Source of the DNA: Shewanella sp. MBTL60-007
GTDB lineage: Bacteria > Pseudomonadota > Gammaproteobacteria > Enterobacterales > Shewanellaceae
DNA length: 64,000 nucleotides
Reading direction: 5' to 3'
Assembly (NCBI RefSeq): GCF_019654915.1
Contig: NZ_BPET01000022.1
Location: 17,855-81,854, forward strand
This document shows, in pieces, positions 42,877 through 54,585 of the stretch (positions are counted from its first letter, which is position 1; every line of letters starts with the position of its first letter). A program made the position numbers and the translations under genes. A model generated the notes under the pieces. The model ran no database searches. It was not told where the DNA came from and saw only the letters and a list, made by a program, of their open reading frames with translations.

Positions 42877-43737
42877 ATGGCCAACGCTAAAGAGATTAAA
42901 ACCAAGATCGCGAGTGTTCAAAACACTCAGAAGATCACGTCTGCAATGGAAATGGTTGCCGCGAGCAAAATGCGTAGAGCACAAGATCGCATGGCTTCTA
43001 GTCGTCCATATGCAGAAAATATGCGTAAGGTGATCGGTCACGTGGCGCAAGGTTCTCTCGAATATAAGCATCCATATTTGGAAGTGCGAGAAGCTAAGCG
43101 TGTTGGTTACATTGTAGTGTCAACCGACCGTGGTCTTTGTGGTGGTCTGAACGTTAACCTTTTCAAGAAGGTTGTCGCAGACGTGAAGAAGCAGCGTGAA
43201 GCTGGTGCAGAAGTTGAATTCTGTACAATTGGTGCACGTAGTGCGCAATTCTTCAACAGCTTTGGTGGACAAGTATCTGCTTCTGCTTCAGGTTTAGGCG
43301 ATGCTCCAAAGCTAGCCGACTTGATCGGAACAGTACGTGTGATGCTAGAAGCATACAACGAAGGCAAGCTGGACCGTTTGTACGTAGTATTCAACAAGTT
43401 TGTAAATACTATGACGCAAACCCCGGTGATCGAGCAGCTGCTACCTTTGCCTAAGTCAGAAGAAGATGAGTTTACTCATCAGTGGGATTACATCTACGAG
43501 CCAGATCCAAAGTTATTGTTAGATACTTTGTTGGTTCGCTTTGTGGAATCTCAAGTTTATCAAGGTGTTGTTGAAAACATCGCATCTGAGCAAGCGGCCC
43601 GTATGGTTGCTATGAAAGCTGCGACAGACAACGCTGGTGAACTTATCGGTGACTTGCAGTTGGTCTATAACAAAGCCCGTCAGGCTGCGATTACGCAAGA
43701 ACTTTCGGAAATTGTTTCAGGTGCTGCCGCCGTTTAG
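42877..43737 (+). CDS. atpG: ATP synthase F1 subunit gamma
   Basis: 286 residues from ATG 42877, which has TTGGAGAG upstream; the frame is open 13 codons earlier. Central rotor shaft. N-terminus [17 protein letters not shown] and C-terminus [20 protein letters not shown] are the two long coiled-coil helices. Confidence 0.97.
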   Translation: MANAKEIKTKIASVQNTQKITSAMEMVAASKMRRAQDRMASSRPYAENMRKVIGHVAQGSLEYKHPYLEVREAKRVGYIVVSTDRGLCGGLNVNLFKKVVADVKKQREAGAEVEFCTIGARSAQFFNSFGGQVSASASGLGDAPKLADLIGTVRVMLEAYNEGKLDRLYVVFNKFVNTMTQTPVIEQLLPLPKSEEDEFTHQWDYIYEPDPKLLLDTLLVRFVESQVYQGVVENIASEQAARMVAMKAATDNAGELIGDLQLVYNKARQAAITQELSEIVSGAAAV

Positions 43738-43742
43738 GCTAG

Positions 43743-45149
<1,407 letters not shown>

Positions 45150-45194
45150 CTAAGTATTCTGTAGTAATATAGAGCACTAGTTTAAGGAGAACGG

Positions 45195-45623
45195 ATGGCA
45201 GCCATGACAGTACAGCTTGATATGGTAAGTGCAGAAAGTCATATCTTTTCTGGTCGCGTAGCTCAGCTACAAGTTACCGGAACGGAAGGTGAGCTAGGTA
45301 TTATGCCTGGTCACGCGGCTCTGCTAACAAGTATCAAACCTGGCATGGCGCGCATCGTCAAGCAAGATGGAAGCGAAGAAGTGCTTTACCTTTCAGGTGG
45401 TATCCTGGAAGTACAGCCTTCTTCAATTTCAGTATTGGCTGACGTCGTTATGCGTGCCGATGAGATTGACGAGCAAGCCGCTGCTGAAGCTAAGCTCCGT
45501 GCAGAAACCGCTATGGCGGGTGCTGGCGCAGACTTCAACTATGCAGCTGCAGCGATTGAGTTAGCTCAAGCTATCGCTCAATTACGCGTAGTCGAGACCA
45601 TCAAGAAGAACATTGCCAGATAA
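45195..45623 (+). CDS. atpC: ATP synthase F1 subunit epsilon
   Basis: 142 residues (E. coli 139). N-terminal beta sandwich ([39 protein letters not shown]) and C-terminal helical hairpin that inhibits ATP hydrolysis. Last gene of atpIBEFHAGDC, ended by a terminator. Confidence 0.97.
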   Translation: MAAMTVQLDMVSAESHIFSGRVAQLQVTGTEGELGIMPGHAALLTSIKPGMARIVKQDGSEEVLYLSGGILEVQPSSISVLADVVMRADEIDEQAAAEAKLRAETAMAGAGADFNYAAAAIELAQAIAQLRVVETIKKNIAR

Positions 45624-45638
45624 GGTTATTGTTTGATG

Positions 45639-45668
45639 AAAAAAAGGCGCCTAATGGCGCCTTTTTTG
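45639..45668 (+). terminator. Terminator of the atp operon
   Basis: AGGCGCC / GGCGCCT with loop TAAT, flanked by A6 and T6, 20 bases after atpC. Confidence 0.9.
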
Positions 45669-45677
45669 TATCTAAAA

Positions 45678-45980
45678 GAAGGCCCTAGGAAAAGCTAAGA
45701 AAGGTTCTAGGAAAGCAAAGATGAACGGCCTTCGTCCTAGGGAACGAGACTGCGTCACTTACGGAACGCTACGCTGACGGATAACGGAACGTTCGCAAGC
45801 TCACTCACGGTAAGTTTAGCGAAAGCTTCAGTGACCCTTCTAATCAACCTACCCTAGGTTGCTTTGCCCACCAGCTTTGGGATTAGCTAGCTTTGGACAG
45901 CCGGTCCTGCTCTTATAGGATCTAGCAGGAACGTAGTGACGCTCTAGCCGTGACGAAGTCACGTCCTAGCAGCTGGTATA
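45678..45980. repeat. Modular non-coding repeat element (GGAACG/CCTAGG units)
   Basis: About 300 bp between the atp terminator and the DsrE-like gene, unlike its neighbours in composition. GGAACG occurs four times (45741, 45763, 45786, 45928). CCTAG-type units recur. Inverted pairs include GAAGGCC (45678) / GGCCTTC (45727), TCCTGCT / AGCAGGA (about 45904-45930), GTGAC-GAA-GTCAC (about 45950-45962) and CCAGCT / AGCTGG near the end. It resembles dispersed intergenic repeats I recall from marine Shewanella genomes. No protein frame of substance. Confidence 0.65.
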
Positions 45981-46101
45981 TTTAACTGTCTGAAGAACTC
46001 TTTACCGCAATCGACATAACTTCAGAACGTGATCTAAGTAAGAACCCTTATCTCATTTGAGTGCTACCCTCAGGCACTAATTTTATGTCTGAGAGCTTCC
46101 C

Positions 46102-46458
46102 ATGCAGCACGTGTTAATTATCGTCAATGATGCCCCTTATGGTTCTGAAAAGTTGTTCAATGCGCTTCGTTTAGCCATACAGCTCAATGAACAAGACTAT
46201 TCACCCGTTCGAGTGAGCCTATTCTTAATGTCTGATGCCGTCACTGCCGTTTTACCCAATCAAAAGCCTGCCGAGGGTTATAATATCCAGCAGATGCTAG
46301 AGATTGTTATGGCGCAAAAGACGCAAGTAAAGTTTTGTGGTTCTTGTATGCATGCTCGCGGCCTAACAGAGCTTGAAGTGATAGAGGGTTGTGAGATGGC
46401 GACTATGGATGATCTTGCACAATGGGTGCTGGTGGCTGATAAAACGATTACCTTTTAA
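46102..46458 (+). CDS. DsrE/YchN family protein
   Basis: 118 residues with the DsrE-like fold: [26 protein letters not shown] at the N-terminus and [20 protein letters not shown], whose cysteines are in the position used for sulfur relay in DsrE/TusD relatives. A role in sulfur trafficking is possible but unproven. Single gene between the atp operon and glmU. Confidence 0.85.
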   Translation: MQHVLIIVNDAPYGSEKLFNALRLAIQLNEQDYSPVRVSLFLMSDAVTAVLPNQKPAEGYNIQQMLEIVMAQKTQVKFCGSCMHARGLTELEVIEGCEMATMDDLAQWVLVADKTITF

Positions 46459-46559
46459 AGGCTAGCGAGTCGCTTTTAGTACTGGTATCGCTTAAAATCA
46501 GCACTCAGATACAGACCTCTCTATTTTATAAGCAAGCATTAGCTCAAGGATATAAACCA

Positions 46560-47924
46560 ATGGCACTGAATGTAGTGATTTTGGCCGCAGGCAAGGGAAC
46601 CCGCATGCGCTCAGATCTTCCAAAAGTTCTTCACCCAATCGCTCATAAGAGCATGGTTCAGCATGTAATCGATACTGCACATCAAGTGGGCAGTGATGCT
46701 ATCCAGCTAGTCTATGGCTATGGTGCTGATAAGCTACAAGCAAAACTGGGTGAACAGCAGTTAAATTGGGTGCTACAAGCTGAGCAATTGGGTACAGGGC
46801 ATGCGGTAGCACAGGCGAATGCCAATATCGCCGATGATGATACCGTGTTAATTCTTTATGGCGATGTGCCACTGATCCAAGCATCTACGCTTGAGGCGCT
46901 ACTTGCTGCTCGCGAAGAGAATGGCTTAGCTATCTTAACTGTTAATCTACCAAACCCAACAGGTTATGGCCGCATCGTTAGAAAAGGTGGAAATGTAGTT
47001 GGTATCATCGAACAAAAAGATGCCAATGCTGAGCAGCTTGCCATTAATGAGATTAATACTGGCATTATGGCGGCGCCGGGTAAGCAGTTGAAAGCTTGGC
47101 TTGGTCAGTTATCATCGGATAATGCCCAGGGTGAATACTACCTGACTGATATTGTTGCCATGGCACACAACGATGGCGTGGCGATTACGACTGCACAGCC
47201 TGAGTCAGCTATTGAGGTCGAAGGCGCAAACAACCGTGTACAGTTGGCACAGCTTGAACGTGCTTTCCAAGCTCGTGCAGCGGAAAAGCTGATGCTTGAA
47301 GGTGCTAACCTGCGCGATCCTGCCCGTATCGATATTCGCGGTGACGTTACCGTAGGCATGGATGTGATGATCGACGTGAATGTGGTTATCGAAGGTAGAG
47401 TGACTATCGGTAATAACGTAACCATTGGCGCTGGCGTAATTCTTATCGATTGTGAGATTGCCGATAACGCTGTAATTAAACCTTACTCTATTATTGAAAA
47501 TGCCAAAGTTGGTGTCGATGCGAGTGCTGGTCCTTTCGCGCGTTTGCGCCCAGGTGCAGAGCTTAAAGAAGATGCCCATATCGGTAATTTCGTTGAGATG
47601 AAGAAAGCCGTACTAGGTAAAGGCTCTAAGGCTGGACACTTAGCCTATATTGGCGATGCGACTATCGGTAGTGGTGTTAATATTGGTGCGGGTACCATTA
47701 CCTGTAATTACGATGGGGCTAACAAGTTCCAGACTATTATCGAAGACAATGTGTTTGTGGGCAGTGATACCCAGTTAGTGGCACCTGTGACGATTGGCAA
47801 AGGCGCAACCTTAGGTGCTGGTTCGACGATTACTAAGGATGTTGCTGCAGATGAGTTGGTCATTACCCGTGTTAAGCAGCGTCATTTAACTGGTTGGCCA
47901 CGACCAGTTAAGCTGAAAAAGTAA
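46560..47924 (+). CDS. glmU: Bifunctional UDP-GlcNAc pyrophosphorylase / glucosamine-1-P acetyltransferase GlmU
   Basis: 454 residues (E. coli 456). Makes UDP-N-acetylglucosamine for peptidoglycan and LPS. The N-terminal uridyltransferase has [18 protein letters not shown] at residues 8-25; the C-terminal left-handed beta helix has hexapeptide repeats ([23 protein letters not shown]-type [13 protein letters not shown]). It is near glmS, which makes the precursor, but separated by two unrelated units. Start ATG with AAGGA upstream. Confidence 0.97.
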   Translation: MALNVVILAAGKGTRMRSDLPKVLHPIAHKSMVQHVIDTAHQVGSDAIQLVYGYGADKLQAKLGEQQLNWVLQAEQLGTGHAVAQANANIADDDTVLILYGDVPLIQASTLEALLAAREENGLAILTVNLPNPTGYGRIVRKGGNVVGIIEQKDANAEQLAINEINTGIMAAPGKQLKAWLGQLSSDNAQGEYYLTDIVAMAHNDGVAITTAQPESAIEVEGANNRVQLAQLERAFQARAAEKLMLEGANLRDPARIDIRGDVTVGMDVMIDVNVVIEGRVTIGNNVTIGAGVILIDCEIADNAVIKPYSIIENAKVGVDASAGPFARLRPGAELKEDAHIGNFVEMKKAVLGKGSKAGHLAYIGDATIGSGVNIGAGTITCNYDGANKFQTIIEDNVFVGSDTQLVAPVTIGKGATLGAGSTITKDVAADELVITRVKQRHLTGWPRPVKLKK

Positions 47925-47937
47925 TTTTAAAGGCTTC

Positions 47938-47967
47938 AAAAAAAGCGGCTCAAGAGCCGCTTTTTTG
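47938..47967 (+). terminator. Terminator of glmU
   Basis: GCGGCTC / GAGCCGC with a short loop, A7 on the left and T6 on the right. Confidence 0.88.
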
Positions 47968-48131
47968 TTTTTTATTTAGCCCGTTATGTCTATGTTCAGC
48001 ATATTGTCTTTAAACTTAATAAAGCCAATCGCTGTAGATACTTATTGATACATTTGTGGCTGCAAATGTTTATTCTCAATGGTAATTTTGAAGTGCGTCA
48101 CTAGCCATTGTAAAGAAGTGTAAAGAAACTT

Positions 48132-48152
48132 AAATAAAAATAGTTCTCATTT
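48132..48152. promoter_or_regulatory. Candidate Fur box upstream of the TonB-dependent receptor
   Basis: 21 bp ending in GTTCTCATTT, the same half-site as the strong Fur box at 60560-60580, with an AT-rich left half (AAATAAAAATA). It lies about 50 bp before the receptor gene, where a Fur-repressed promoter is expected. Confidence 0.6.
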
Positions 48153-48199
48153 ATATTGCGACTCAATTAATACATTCATGTGTCATTTTGAGGTTGGAT

Positions 48200-50332
48200 A
48201 TGTCTGTTGGGACGTCATTTAAGTTTTCTCGTTTAGGGCTGGCAATCGTTGCTGCACTGGCTTCATCATCTGCGCTGGCTGAGGATGCAAGTGTTGACTC
48301 TGCTATTGTGGCTGAGCCAAATATCGAGCGCATTAGCGTTACAGGTCGTAGCTTTAACGATTACAATGTTGGCTCATCTTCAGGCGCTATGCGCGGCGAT
48401 ATCGACATCCTAGACACACCTCAATCTGTCACTGTCATTCCTGACTTCGTTACCGATGAGCAGTTAGCGACTAACCTTTCAGAAGTACTGGTTAATGACT
48501 CGAGCGTGACTGGTGGCTCTGAGAAATGGAACCGCCAAGTATTCAACATACGTGGTTTTGAGCTGTCTTCAGGCTCAGGCTTCTTGATAAATGGTCAGCA
48601 ACAGTGGTCTCACTACGTACAACCTATTGAAACACTACAGCAAGTTGAGGTGCTAAAGGGCCCATCTAGTATGCTTTATGGCCAGTCAGGTCCTGGTGGA
48701 CTGATCAACATGGTCACTAAGAAGCCTACTTATGAAACCATGCTCGATATCGGCTTTGATACCGATGAGCACGGCTCTACACGTTTCCAACTCGATGCTG
48801 GCGGTAGCTTAAACGAAGCCGAGACTATTCGTTATCGTACAGTGTTAGTGAAGCAAGATACGACCTATTGGAGAGAGTACCAAGATGGCACTAATCAAGA
48901 GCGTGATCGCTGGTTAGGTTATTTAAACTTAGAGTTTGATATTACCGATGATCTAATGTTGTCGCTTAAGTATGACCACACTCAAGACAAGACGGGTATC
49001 GACCGCGGTGGTTGGCTAGACAGCGACGGTGAGTTAATTGGTGGTCGTGATATTATCTGGGATCAGCCATGGGCATTCACTGACAACACTATCTCTAACC
49101 TAGGTGCAGAACTGACTTATCACTTGTCTGATGATTGGAAAGTGAAAGCGGGCTATAACGATCAGCAGTTTAATCGCCAGCGCCTAGATTCTTCACCATC
49201 GCTAATCAGCGGTTCAGAAGATCCATTTACCGATGGCTACTATGTCAGCCCATTTGACCGTTATGATGACTGGCAACATAAGACAGGTTTTGTTGATTTT
49301 ACTGGTAACTTTTATACTGGCGACTTAGAGCATCAACTGCTTATCGGCGCTAACATGCTGGACTACTACTATGGTCAGCTAAAAGAGTCGGGTGATAAGA
49401 ATCAAGTTGTGATGCCAGGCCAACCTATTCCTAAGCCAGATCTTGATTACAACCGTGATGAAACTTTGTACGAGAGTGAGTACAAGCATTATGGCTTCTA
49501 TGTTCAAGACTTAGTGACGATTACCGATGAATGGCAAGTGCTAGCTGGCGTGCGTTACGACGAGCAGAAGAAAGACGGCGCGGGTAACAACAGTTATGCA
49601 GTGTCACCTAAGTTTGGTGTTATTTACTCTCCAGCTGAAAACGGTAGCATCTACGTTAACTACTCTAAGAGTTTCACGCCTCAAGGCATCGTAAATGATA
49701 TTGATGATGTCAATGATGGTAAAAACCTAGATCCTGAATACGGTGAACAGTATGAAATTGGCACCAAATGGGAGCTATTTGACGGTAGCTTACTATTAAC
49801 CGGTGCGGTATTTGATATCACGGTATCGAATGTGACGGTAACTGAAGAGATTGAAGGTAGCAGCCAAACAATTACCACTCAGTCTGGTGAGCAGCGCCAT
49901 AAAGGTTTCGAGATGGGGGCACAGGGCCAGATAAGCGATAGCTGGTTTATGACAGGCTCTATGATGTACCTAGATGCTGAGTATCTTCGTCCTGAAACAG
50001 ATAGCCTAAATGGTAAGACACCGGTCGACGCGCCTGAGTGGTCGGCAAACGTTTGGACACGTTATGAGATGACCGATGACTTAGCATTAAACTTCGGTGC
50101 TATCTATGTAGGTGAGCGTTTTGCTAATACCAGTAACACCATTAGCAAAGACGGCTATGTGCGATTCGATATGGGCGCCGCATACACTATGGATGTAATG
50201 GGCAGCGATGTGAGTGTACGTGTAAACGTGAAGAATCTATTCGATACCGATTACCTTGCCGGCGGCACAAATACTGATGTCACCGTGGGTGAAGGTCGTC
50301 ACTTCAGCCTTGCATTGGAAGCTAAGTTCTAA
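48200..50332 (+). CDS. TonB-dependent siderophore receptor
   Basis: 710 residues from ATG 48200 (GAGG 6-7 bases upstream); the frame opens at a TTG at 48188. The signal peptide ends near SSALAED. Plug domain: IERISVTGR (TonB-box-like), DTPQSVTVIPDFV, FNIRGF, VEVLKGPSSMLYGQSGPGGL. The beta barrel ends in HFSLALEAKF with terminal Phe. It belongs to the ferric-siderophore (FhuE/FecA-like) branch. No siderophore synthesis or ABC transport genes are adjacent. Confidence 0.92.
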   Translation: MSVGTSFKFSRLGLAIVAALASSSALAEDASVDSAIVAEPNIERISVTGRSFNDYNVGSSSGAMRGDIDILDTPQSVTVIPDFVTDEQLATNLSEVLVNDSSVTGGSEKWNRQVFNIRGFELSSGSGFLINGQQQWSHYVQPIETLQQVEVLKGPSSMLYGQSGPGGLINMVTKKPTYETMLDIGFDTDEHGSTRFQLDAGGSLNEAETIRYRTVLVKQDTTYWREYQDGTNQERDRWLGYLNLEFDITDDLMLSLKYDHTQDKTGIDRGGWLDSDGELIGGRDIIWDQPWAFTDNTISNLGAELTYHLSDDWKVKAGYNDQQFNRQRLDSSPSLISGSEDPFTDGYYVSPFDRYDDWQHKTGFVDFTGNFYTGDLEHQLLIGANMLDYYYGQLKESGDKNQVVMPGQPIPKPDLDYNRDETLYESEYKHYGFYVQDLVTITDEWQVLAGVRYDEQKKDGAGNNSYAVSPKFGVIYSPAENGSIYVNYSKSFTPQGIVNDIDDVNDGKNLDPEYGEQYEIGTKWELFDGSLLLTGAVFDITVSNVTVTEEIEGSSQTITTQSGEQRHKGFEMGAQGQISDSWFMTGSMMYLDAEYLRPETDSLNGKTPVDAPEWSANVWTRYEMTDDLALNFGAIYVGERFANTSNTISKDGYVRFDMGAAYTMDVMGSDVSVRVNVKNLFDTDYLAGGTNTDVTVGEGRHFSLALEAKF

Positions 50333-50370
50333 AACTAAGTCGTAAATATAGGCTTAAAGTCTAGTTCGTA

Positions 50371-50406
50371 TTAAAAGCCTCAACCTTAGGGTTGGGGCTT
50401 TTCTTT
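50371..50406 (+). terminator. Terminator after the TonB-dependent receptor
   Basis: AAAAGCCTCAACC paired with GGTTGGGGCTTTT (one wobble), loop TTAG, followed by further T. Confidence 0.8.
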
Positions 50407-50455
50407 GCCTGAAATATCTCTCTTTAACGATTATAAAGGTGTAAAACTGGCAATT

Positions 50456-50496
50456 AAGTTTCGTTTCACTATAATGCTCCTTTCGAAACGAAACTT
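50456..50496. promoter_or_regulatory. Symmetric operator around the promoter of the DeoR-type regulator
   Basis: AAGTTTCGTTTC (50456-50467) and GAAACGAAACTT (50485-50496) are exact 12-bp reverse complements, 17 bp apart. The spacer contains TATAAT (50470-50475), a perfect -10. The start codon of the regulator is 13 bp downstream, so the operator brackets its own promoter. Confidence 0.7.
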
Positions 50497-50509
50497 AGTG
50501 AAAGGTTTT

Positions 50510-51280
50510 ATGAACAAACGAAACACTCAACAGCGACGTCATAGCATTATTAGCCTGCTTACTCAGCAAGGCGAAGTGAGTGTTGAGGAGTTATCCTTAC
50601 GTTTCGAAACCTCTGAGGTCACTATTCGTAAGGACTTAGCCACTTTAGAGAAAACGGGCCTATTGTTGCGCCGTTACGGTGGCGCCGTCGCCGTGCCTGA
50701 TGAGGTGACTCAGCAGTTCTCCGCCAAGATAGCACCTAACAAGCTGTCTATCGCTAAGGTGGCTGCTGAACTGATTAAAGATCATAACCGTATCATTATC
50801 GATAGTGGCAGTACCACATCAGGTTTAATCGGCGAGCTCAACAATAAGCGTGGCTTACTGGTGATGACCAATTCACTTGCACTTGCCAATTCAATTCATG
50901 AGCTTGAAAACGAGCCGACTTTATTGATGACTGGTGGGACATGGGATCCGCACTCTGAGTCCTTTCAAGGCCAAATTGCCGAGCAAGTATTACGTTCCTA
51001 CAACTTCGATCAGTTGTTTATTGGTGCAGACGGTATTGATCTTGAGCGCGGCACCACAACCTTTAATGAGCTAACAGGCTTGAGTAAGGTGATGGCCGAG
51101 GTGTCGCGAGAAGTGGTGGTGATGCTTGAATCGGAAAAGCTGGGTAGACGCATACCGAACTTAGAGCTGCCTTGGAGCAAGATCAGCGTATTGGTAACCG
51201 ATGATAAGTTACCAAGAGATGCGCTAGAGACTATTTCTAACCATGGGGTGCGGGTCATTCTTGCACCTTATGCCGGGTAA
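50510..51280 (+). CDS. DeoR-family transcriptional regulator upstream of glmS
   Basis: 256 residues from ATG 50510 (AAAGG upstream); the frame is open further up. N-terminal DeoR helix-turn-helix: RRHSIISLLTQQGEVSVEEL and FETSEVTIRKDLATLE. The C-terminal DeoRC sensor domain has IIIDSGSTTSGLIGEL and TLLMTGGTWDPHSESF, which bind phosphorylated sugars in this family. It lies 96 bp before glmS on the same strand, so it probably senses an amino-sugar phosphate and controls itself and glmS. Confidence 0.88.
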   Translation: MNKRNTQQRRHSIISLLTQQGEVSVEELSLRFETSEVTIRKDLATLEKTGLLLRRYGGAVAVPDEVTQQFSAKIAPNKLSIAKVAAELIKDHNRIIIDSGSTTSGLIGELNNKRGLLVMTNSLALANSIHELENEPTLLMTGGTWDPHSESFQGQIAEQVLRSYNFDQLFIGADGIDLERGTTTFNELTGLSKVMAEVSREVVVMLESEKLGRRIPNLELPWSKISVLVTDDKLPRDALETISNHGVRVILAPYAG

Positions 51281-51376
51281 CTATTACAAGCAGGCTGCTT
51301 GTTTAAATTATCTAGTTTCAAATTTAACTTTTAACTTTCAATTTAACTCTCATACAGAGAGATTAGGTAACTAAAT

Positions 51377-53206
51377 ATGTGTGGAATCGTTGGCGCTGTA
51401 GCGCAAAGAGATGTGGCAGAAATTCTGGTTGAAGGCCTAAGACGCCTCGAATACCGCGGTTATGATTCTGCTGGTGTCGCGGTATTAAATAATGGTGAGT
51501 TAAATAGAACTCGTCGCGTGGGCAAGGTACAAGAATTATCTGCAGCTTTAGAGGCTGCACCTCTTGCTGGTGGCACGGGTATCGCGCACACACGTTGGGC
51601 AACCCATGGTGAGCCGAGCGAGCGTAATGCTCACCCGCATCAGTCAAATGGCGATATCGCGGTTGTACACAACGGTATTATTGAAAACCATAACAAGCTA
51701 CGTGAGATGCTCAAAGGCTTAGGTTACGTGTTTGAGTCAGACACAGATACTGAGGTGATCTGCCACTTAGTACATCATGAGTTAAAGACTCACAAGACCC
51801 TACTTGCTGCAGTTCAAGCAACGGTAAAACAGCTTGAAGGTGCCTATGGTACTGTGGTTATCGACCGCACTGATAGCGAGCGCATGATAGTGGCTCGCTC
51901 TGGTAGCCCGCTAGTTATCGGTTATGGTCTTGGTGAAAACTTTGTCGCTTCTGATCAATTAGCACTATTGCCTGTTACTCGCTCTTTTGCTTTCCTAGAA
52001 GAAGGTGATGTTGCCGAAGTGACTCGCCGCGAAGTGAACATCTATGATGTTGACGGTAATGCAGTTGAGCGTGAGGTTAAAGAGTCGGAAGTCACTCATG
52101 ACGCCGGTGATAAAGGTGAATACCGTCACTACATGCTAAAAGAGATCTACGAGCAGCCAACGGCAATCGCCCGTACGCTAGAAGGTCGTATCGCCGCTGG
52201 CAAAGTATTAGATACAGCCTTTGGTGATAACGCTGCTGAATTCTTAAAAGATATTAAACACGTACAGATCATCGCTTGTGGTACCAGTTACCATGCGGGT
52301 ATGGCAGCACGTTACTGGTTAGAAGATTGGGCTGGCGTATCTTGTAACGTCGAAATCGCATCAGAGTTCCGTTACCGCAAGTCGCACCTGTTTCCTAACA
52401 GCTTGCTTGTGACCATTTCACAGTCTGGTGAAACTGCAGATACCTTAGCGGCAATGCGTTTAGCCAAAGAGATGGGTTATAAGGCAACATTGACTATCTG
52501 TAATGCTCCAGGCTCTTCATTAGTACGCGAATCAGATATGGCGTACATGATGAAAGCGGGCGCAGAGATTGGTGTTGCATCGACTAAAGCCTTTACCGTG
52601 CAGCTAGCGGGTCTGTTGATGCTGACTTCTGCTATTGGCCGTTACAACGGTATGTCTGATGAGATGCAGGCTGAGATCAGCCAAAGCCTGCTTTCAATGC
52701 CAGCTAAAGTAGAGCAAGCATTAGGTTTAGATGATGCGATTGCTGCATTGGCAGAAGATTTTGCCGATAAGCATCATGCACTATTTTTAGGTCGTGGCGA
52801 TCAATATCCAATCGCGATGGAAGGTGCACTTAAGCTAAAAGAGATCTCTTATATTCACGCAGAAGCTTATGCATCTGGTGAGCTTAAGCACGGTCCACTA
52901 GCACTGATTGATGCCGATATGCCGGTTATTGTGGTTGCACCTAATAACGAACTGTTAGAGAAGCTAAAGTCTAACGTCGAAGAAGTGCGTGCTCGTGGTG
53001 GCTTGATGTATGTGTTTGCTGATAAAGATGCCGAGTTTGAATCTGATGACACTATGAAGGTGATCCCTGTACCTCACTGTGATGAGTTTATGGCACCACT
53101 TATCTATACTATTCCACTACAATTACTTTCTTATCATGTGGCCTTGATTAAAGGTACTGACGTTGATCAACCACGTAATTTGGCTAAGTCAGTTACGGTT
53201 GAGTAA
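51377..53206 (+). CDS. glmS: Glutamine-fructose-6-phosphate aminotransferase GlmS
   Basis: 609 residues, the same as E. coli. First step of UDP-GlcNAc synthesis: fructose-6-P plus glutamine to glucosamine-6-P. The N-terminal nucleophile Cys2 is in [13 protein letters not shown]; the glutaminase domain has [13 protein letters not shown]. Two SIS isomerase domains follow ([28 protein letters not shown]), ending in [11 protein letters not shown]. No glmS ribozyme is seen upstream, as expected outside Gram-positives; control is more likely through the adjacent DeoR-type protein. Confidence 0.98.
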   Translation: MCGIVGAVAQRDVAEILVEGLRRLEYRGYDSAGVAVLNNGELNRTRRVGKVQELSAALEAAPLAGGTGIAHTRWATHGEPSERNAHPHQSNGDIAVVHNGIIENHNKLREMLKGLGYVFESDTDTEVICHLVHHELKTHKTLLAAVQATVKQLEGAYGTVVIDRTDSERMIVARSGSPLVIGYGLGENFVASDQLALLPVTRSFAFLEEGDVAEVTRREVNIYDVDGNAVEREVKESEVTHDAGDKGEYRHYMLKEIYEQPTAIARTLEGRIAAGKVLDTAFGDNAAEFLKDIKHVQIIACGTSYHAGMAARYWLEDWAGVSCNVEIASEFRYRKSHLFPNSLLVTISQSGETADTLAAMRLAKEMGYKATLTICNAPGSSLVRESDMAYMMKAGAEIGVASTKAFTVQLAGLLMLTSAIGRYNGMSDEMQAEISQSLLSMPAKVEQALGLDDAIAALAEDFADKHHALFLGRGDQYPIAMEGALKLKEISYIHAEAYASGELKHGPLALIDADMPVIVVAPNNELLEKLKSNVEEVRARGGLMYVFADKDAEFESDDTMKVIPVPHCDEFMAPLIYTIPLQLLSYHVALIKGTDVDQPRNLAKSVTVE

Positions 53207-53233
53207 GTATTTGATTAGCAATGAGTGAAACAA

Positions 53234-53261
53234 AAAAGCGGCTACCTAGGTAGCCGCTTTT
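53234..53261. terminator. Bidirectional terminator after glmS
   Basis: A 28-bp perfect palindrome with stem AAAAGCGGCTACC / GGTAGCCGCTTTT, between convergent glmS and guaC. Confidence 0.88.
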
Positions 53262-53340
53262 ATATTTAATCAATTAAGCTGATACTTATTTAAAGCTTAT
53301 TAAATAAATCGCCTTATAATTGAAATTTAATAAATTTAAA

Positions 53341-53367
53341 CGCTAACGAATGATATTGTCGTTAGCG
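53341..53367 (-). terminator. Hairpin after guaC, probable terminator
   Basis: CGCTAACGA / TCGTTAGCG, 9-bp stem with 9-nt loop, 12-38 bases after the guaC stop; a T-rich tract follows on the minus strand. Confidence 0.6.
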
Positions 53368-53378
53368 CCATAAATTAC

Positions 53379-54422
53379 TTACTCTTTACCGTAAACGTTA
53401 TTTTCTTGCTCTTGAACACGAATAAACGTAGTACGCTTAGTTAACTCTTTTAGAGATGCCGCACCAACATAAGTACAAGTAGAGCGAACGCCGCCCATAA
53501 TATCGTTAATGGTGTTATCTACACTGCCTTTAAATGGTAGTAGTACGGTTTTACCTTCAGCTGCTCGGTATTTTGCTACGCCGCCAGAATGCTTATCCAT
53601 GGCCGACTGTGACGACATGCCATAGAACTTAACCATTTTCTTACCATCTTGCTCAACGACTTCTCCGCCGCTCTCTTCATGGCCAGCTAACATACCGCCA
53701 AGCATAACGAAGTCAGCACCACCGCCGAAGGCTTTAGCTACATCACCGGCACAACTACAGCCACCGTCACCGATGATCTGTCCACCTAAACCGTGCGCTG
53801 CATCGGCGCATTCGATAATGGCTGAAAGTTGTGGATAGCCAACACCGGTTTTTACACGTGTCGTACATACAGACCCCGGGCCAATGCCGACCTTAACTAT
53901 ATCTGCACCAGCAATAATGAGCTCTTCGACCATATCACCCGTAACCACGTTACCAGCACTGATAACTTTCATTGGGTATGCTTGTCTTACTTTACGCACG
54001 TAATCAACTAGGTGCTCAGAGTAGCCGTTAGCGATATCGATACAGATGAAGGTAAGGTCTTCAGACATCGATAGAATTTCACTAAGTTTGATAAAGTCTG
54101 CATCAGAGGTGCCGCTAGAAACCATAACGTGTTTCAATACATCTGCAGTTTGGTTTGCTACAAATTCGCTCCACTGCCCGACACTGTAATGCTTATGAAC
54201 AGCAGTCATTACATTGTGCTCGGCTAGGCTAACAGCCATTTCAAAGCTAGCTACAGAATCCATGTTGGCAGCAATAATTGGCACTCCAGACCAAGTCTTG
54301 CCACTATGCTTAAAAGTAAATTGACGGTTTAAGTCTACTTGAGAACGGCTCTTCAACGTTGAACGCTTAGGTCGGATAAGAACATCTTTAAAACCTAATT
54401 TTAGATCTTGTTCAATACGCAT
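53379..54422 (-). CDS. guaC: GMP reductase
   Basis: Converts GMP to IMP with NADPH. 347 residues, the same as E. coli GuaC. The IMPDH/GMPR signature with the catalytic cysteine is [12 protein letters not shown] near residues 179-190; the N-terminus [19 protein letters not shown] and the C-terminus [12 protein letters not shown] are family-typical. It has a strong promoter and an unusually structured leader (see separate entries). Confidence 0.97.
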   Translation of the reverse strand: MRIEQDLKLGFKDVLIRPKRSTLKSRSQVDLNRQFTFKHSGKTWSGVPIIAANMDSVASFEMAVSLAEHNVMTAVHKHYSVGQWSEFVANQTADVLKHVMVSSGTSDADFIKLSEILSMSEDLTFICIDIANGYSEHLVDYVRKVRQAYPMKVISAGNVVTGDMVEELIIAGADIVKVGIGPGSVCTTRVKTGVGYPQLSAIIECADAAHGLGGQIIGDGGCSCAGDVAKAFGGGADFVMLGGMLAGHEESGGEVVEQDGKKMVKFYGMSSQSAMDKHSGGVAKYRAAEGKTVLLPFKGSVDNTINDIMGGVRSTCTYVGAASLKELTKRTTFIRVQEQENNVYGKE

Positions 54423-54517
54423 AGTTTATTCCTCACATGGATTTTGCGCGCAGCAAAACCGCCGATAAAAAGTAGTTTTATCGGATATTAAATTAATTCC
54501 TGAGTTTATTTCAGGCA

Positions 54518-54553
54518 CAAAAAAACCGGAACGTTTGTGGACGCTCCGGTTTT
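54518..54553 (-). terminator. Terminator-shaped hairpin at the start of the guaC transcript
   Basis: On the minus strand, 13-bp stem AAAACCGGAGCGT / ACGTTCCGGTTTT (one G-T wobble), 6-nt loop, then continuing T (seven in all). It starts at about +1 of the guaC promoter. It may stop read-through from upstream, act as an attenuator, or protect the 5' end. Confidence 0.75.
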
Positions 54554-54557
54554 AGGC

Positions 54558-54585
54558 ATTATAGGAACAGATTTCTTATTAGCAA
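54558..54585 (-). promoter_or_regulatory. Promoter of guaC
   Basis: On the minus strand -35 TTGCTA (54585-54580), 16-bp spacer, -10 TATAAT (54563-54558). Confidence 0.7.

Noticed and set aside
43107..43397. 96-codon frame antisense to atpG
   Set aside because: Shadow of a conserved gene.
51281..51376. glmS ribozyme or riboswitch in the glmS leader
   Set aside because: The gap is only 96 bp, AT-rich and without the conserved ribozyme core; such ribozymes belong to Gram-positives.
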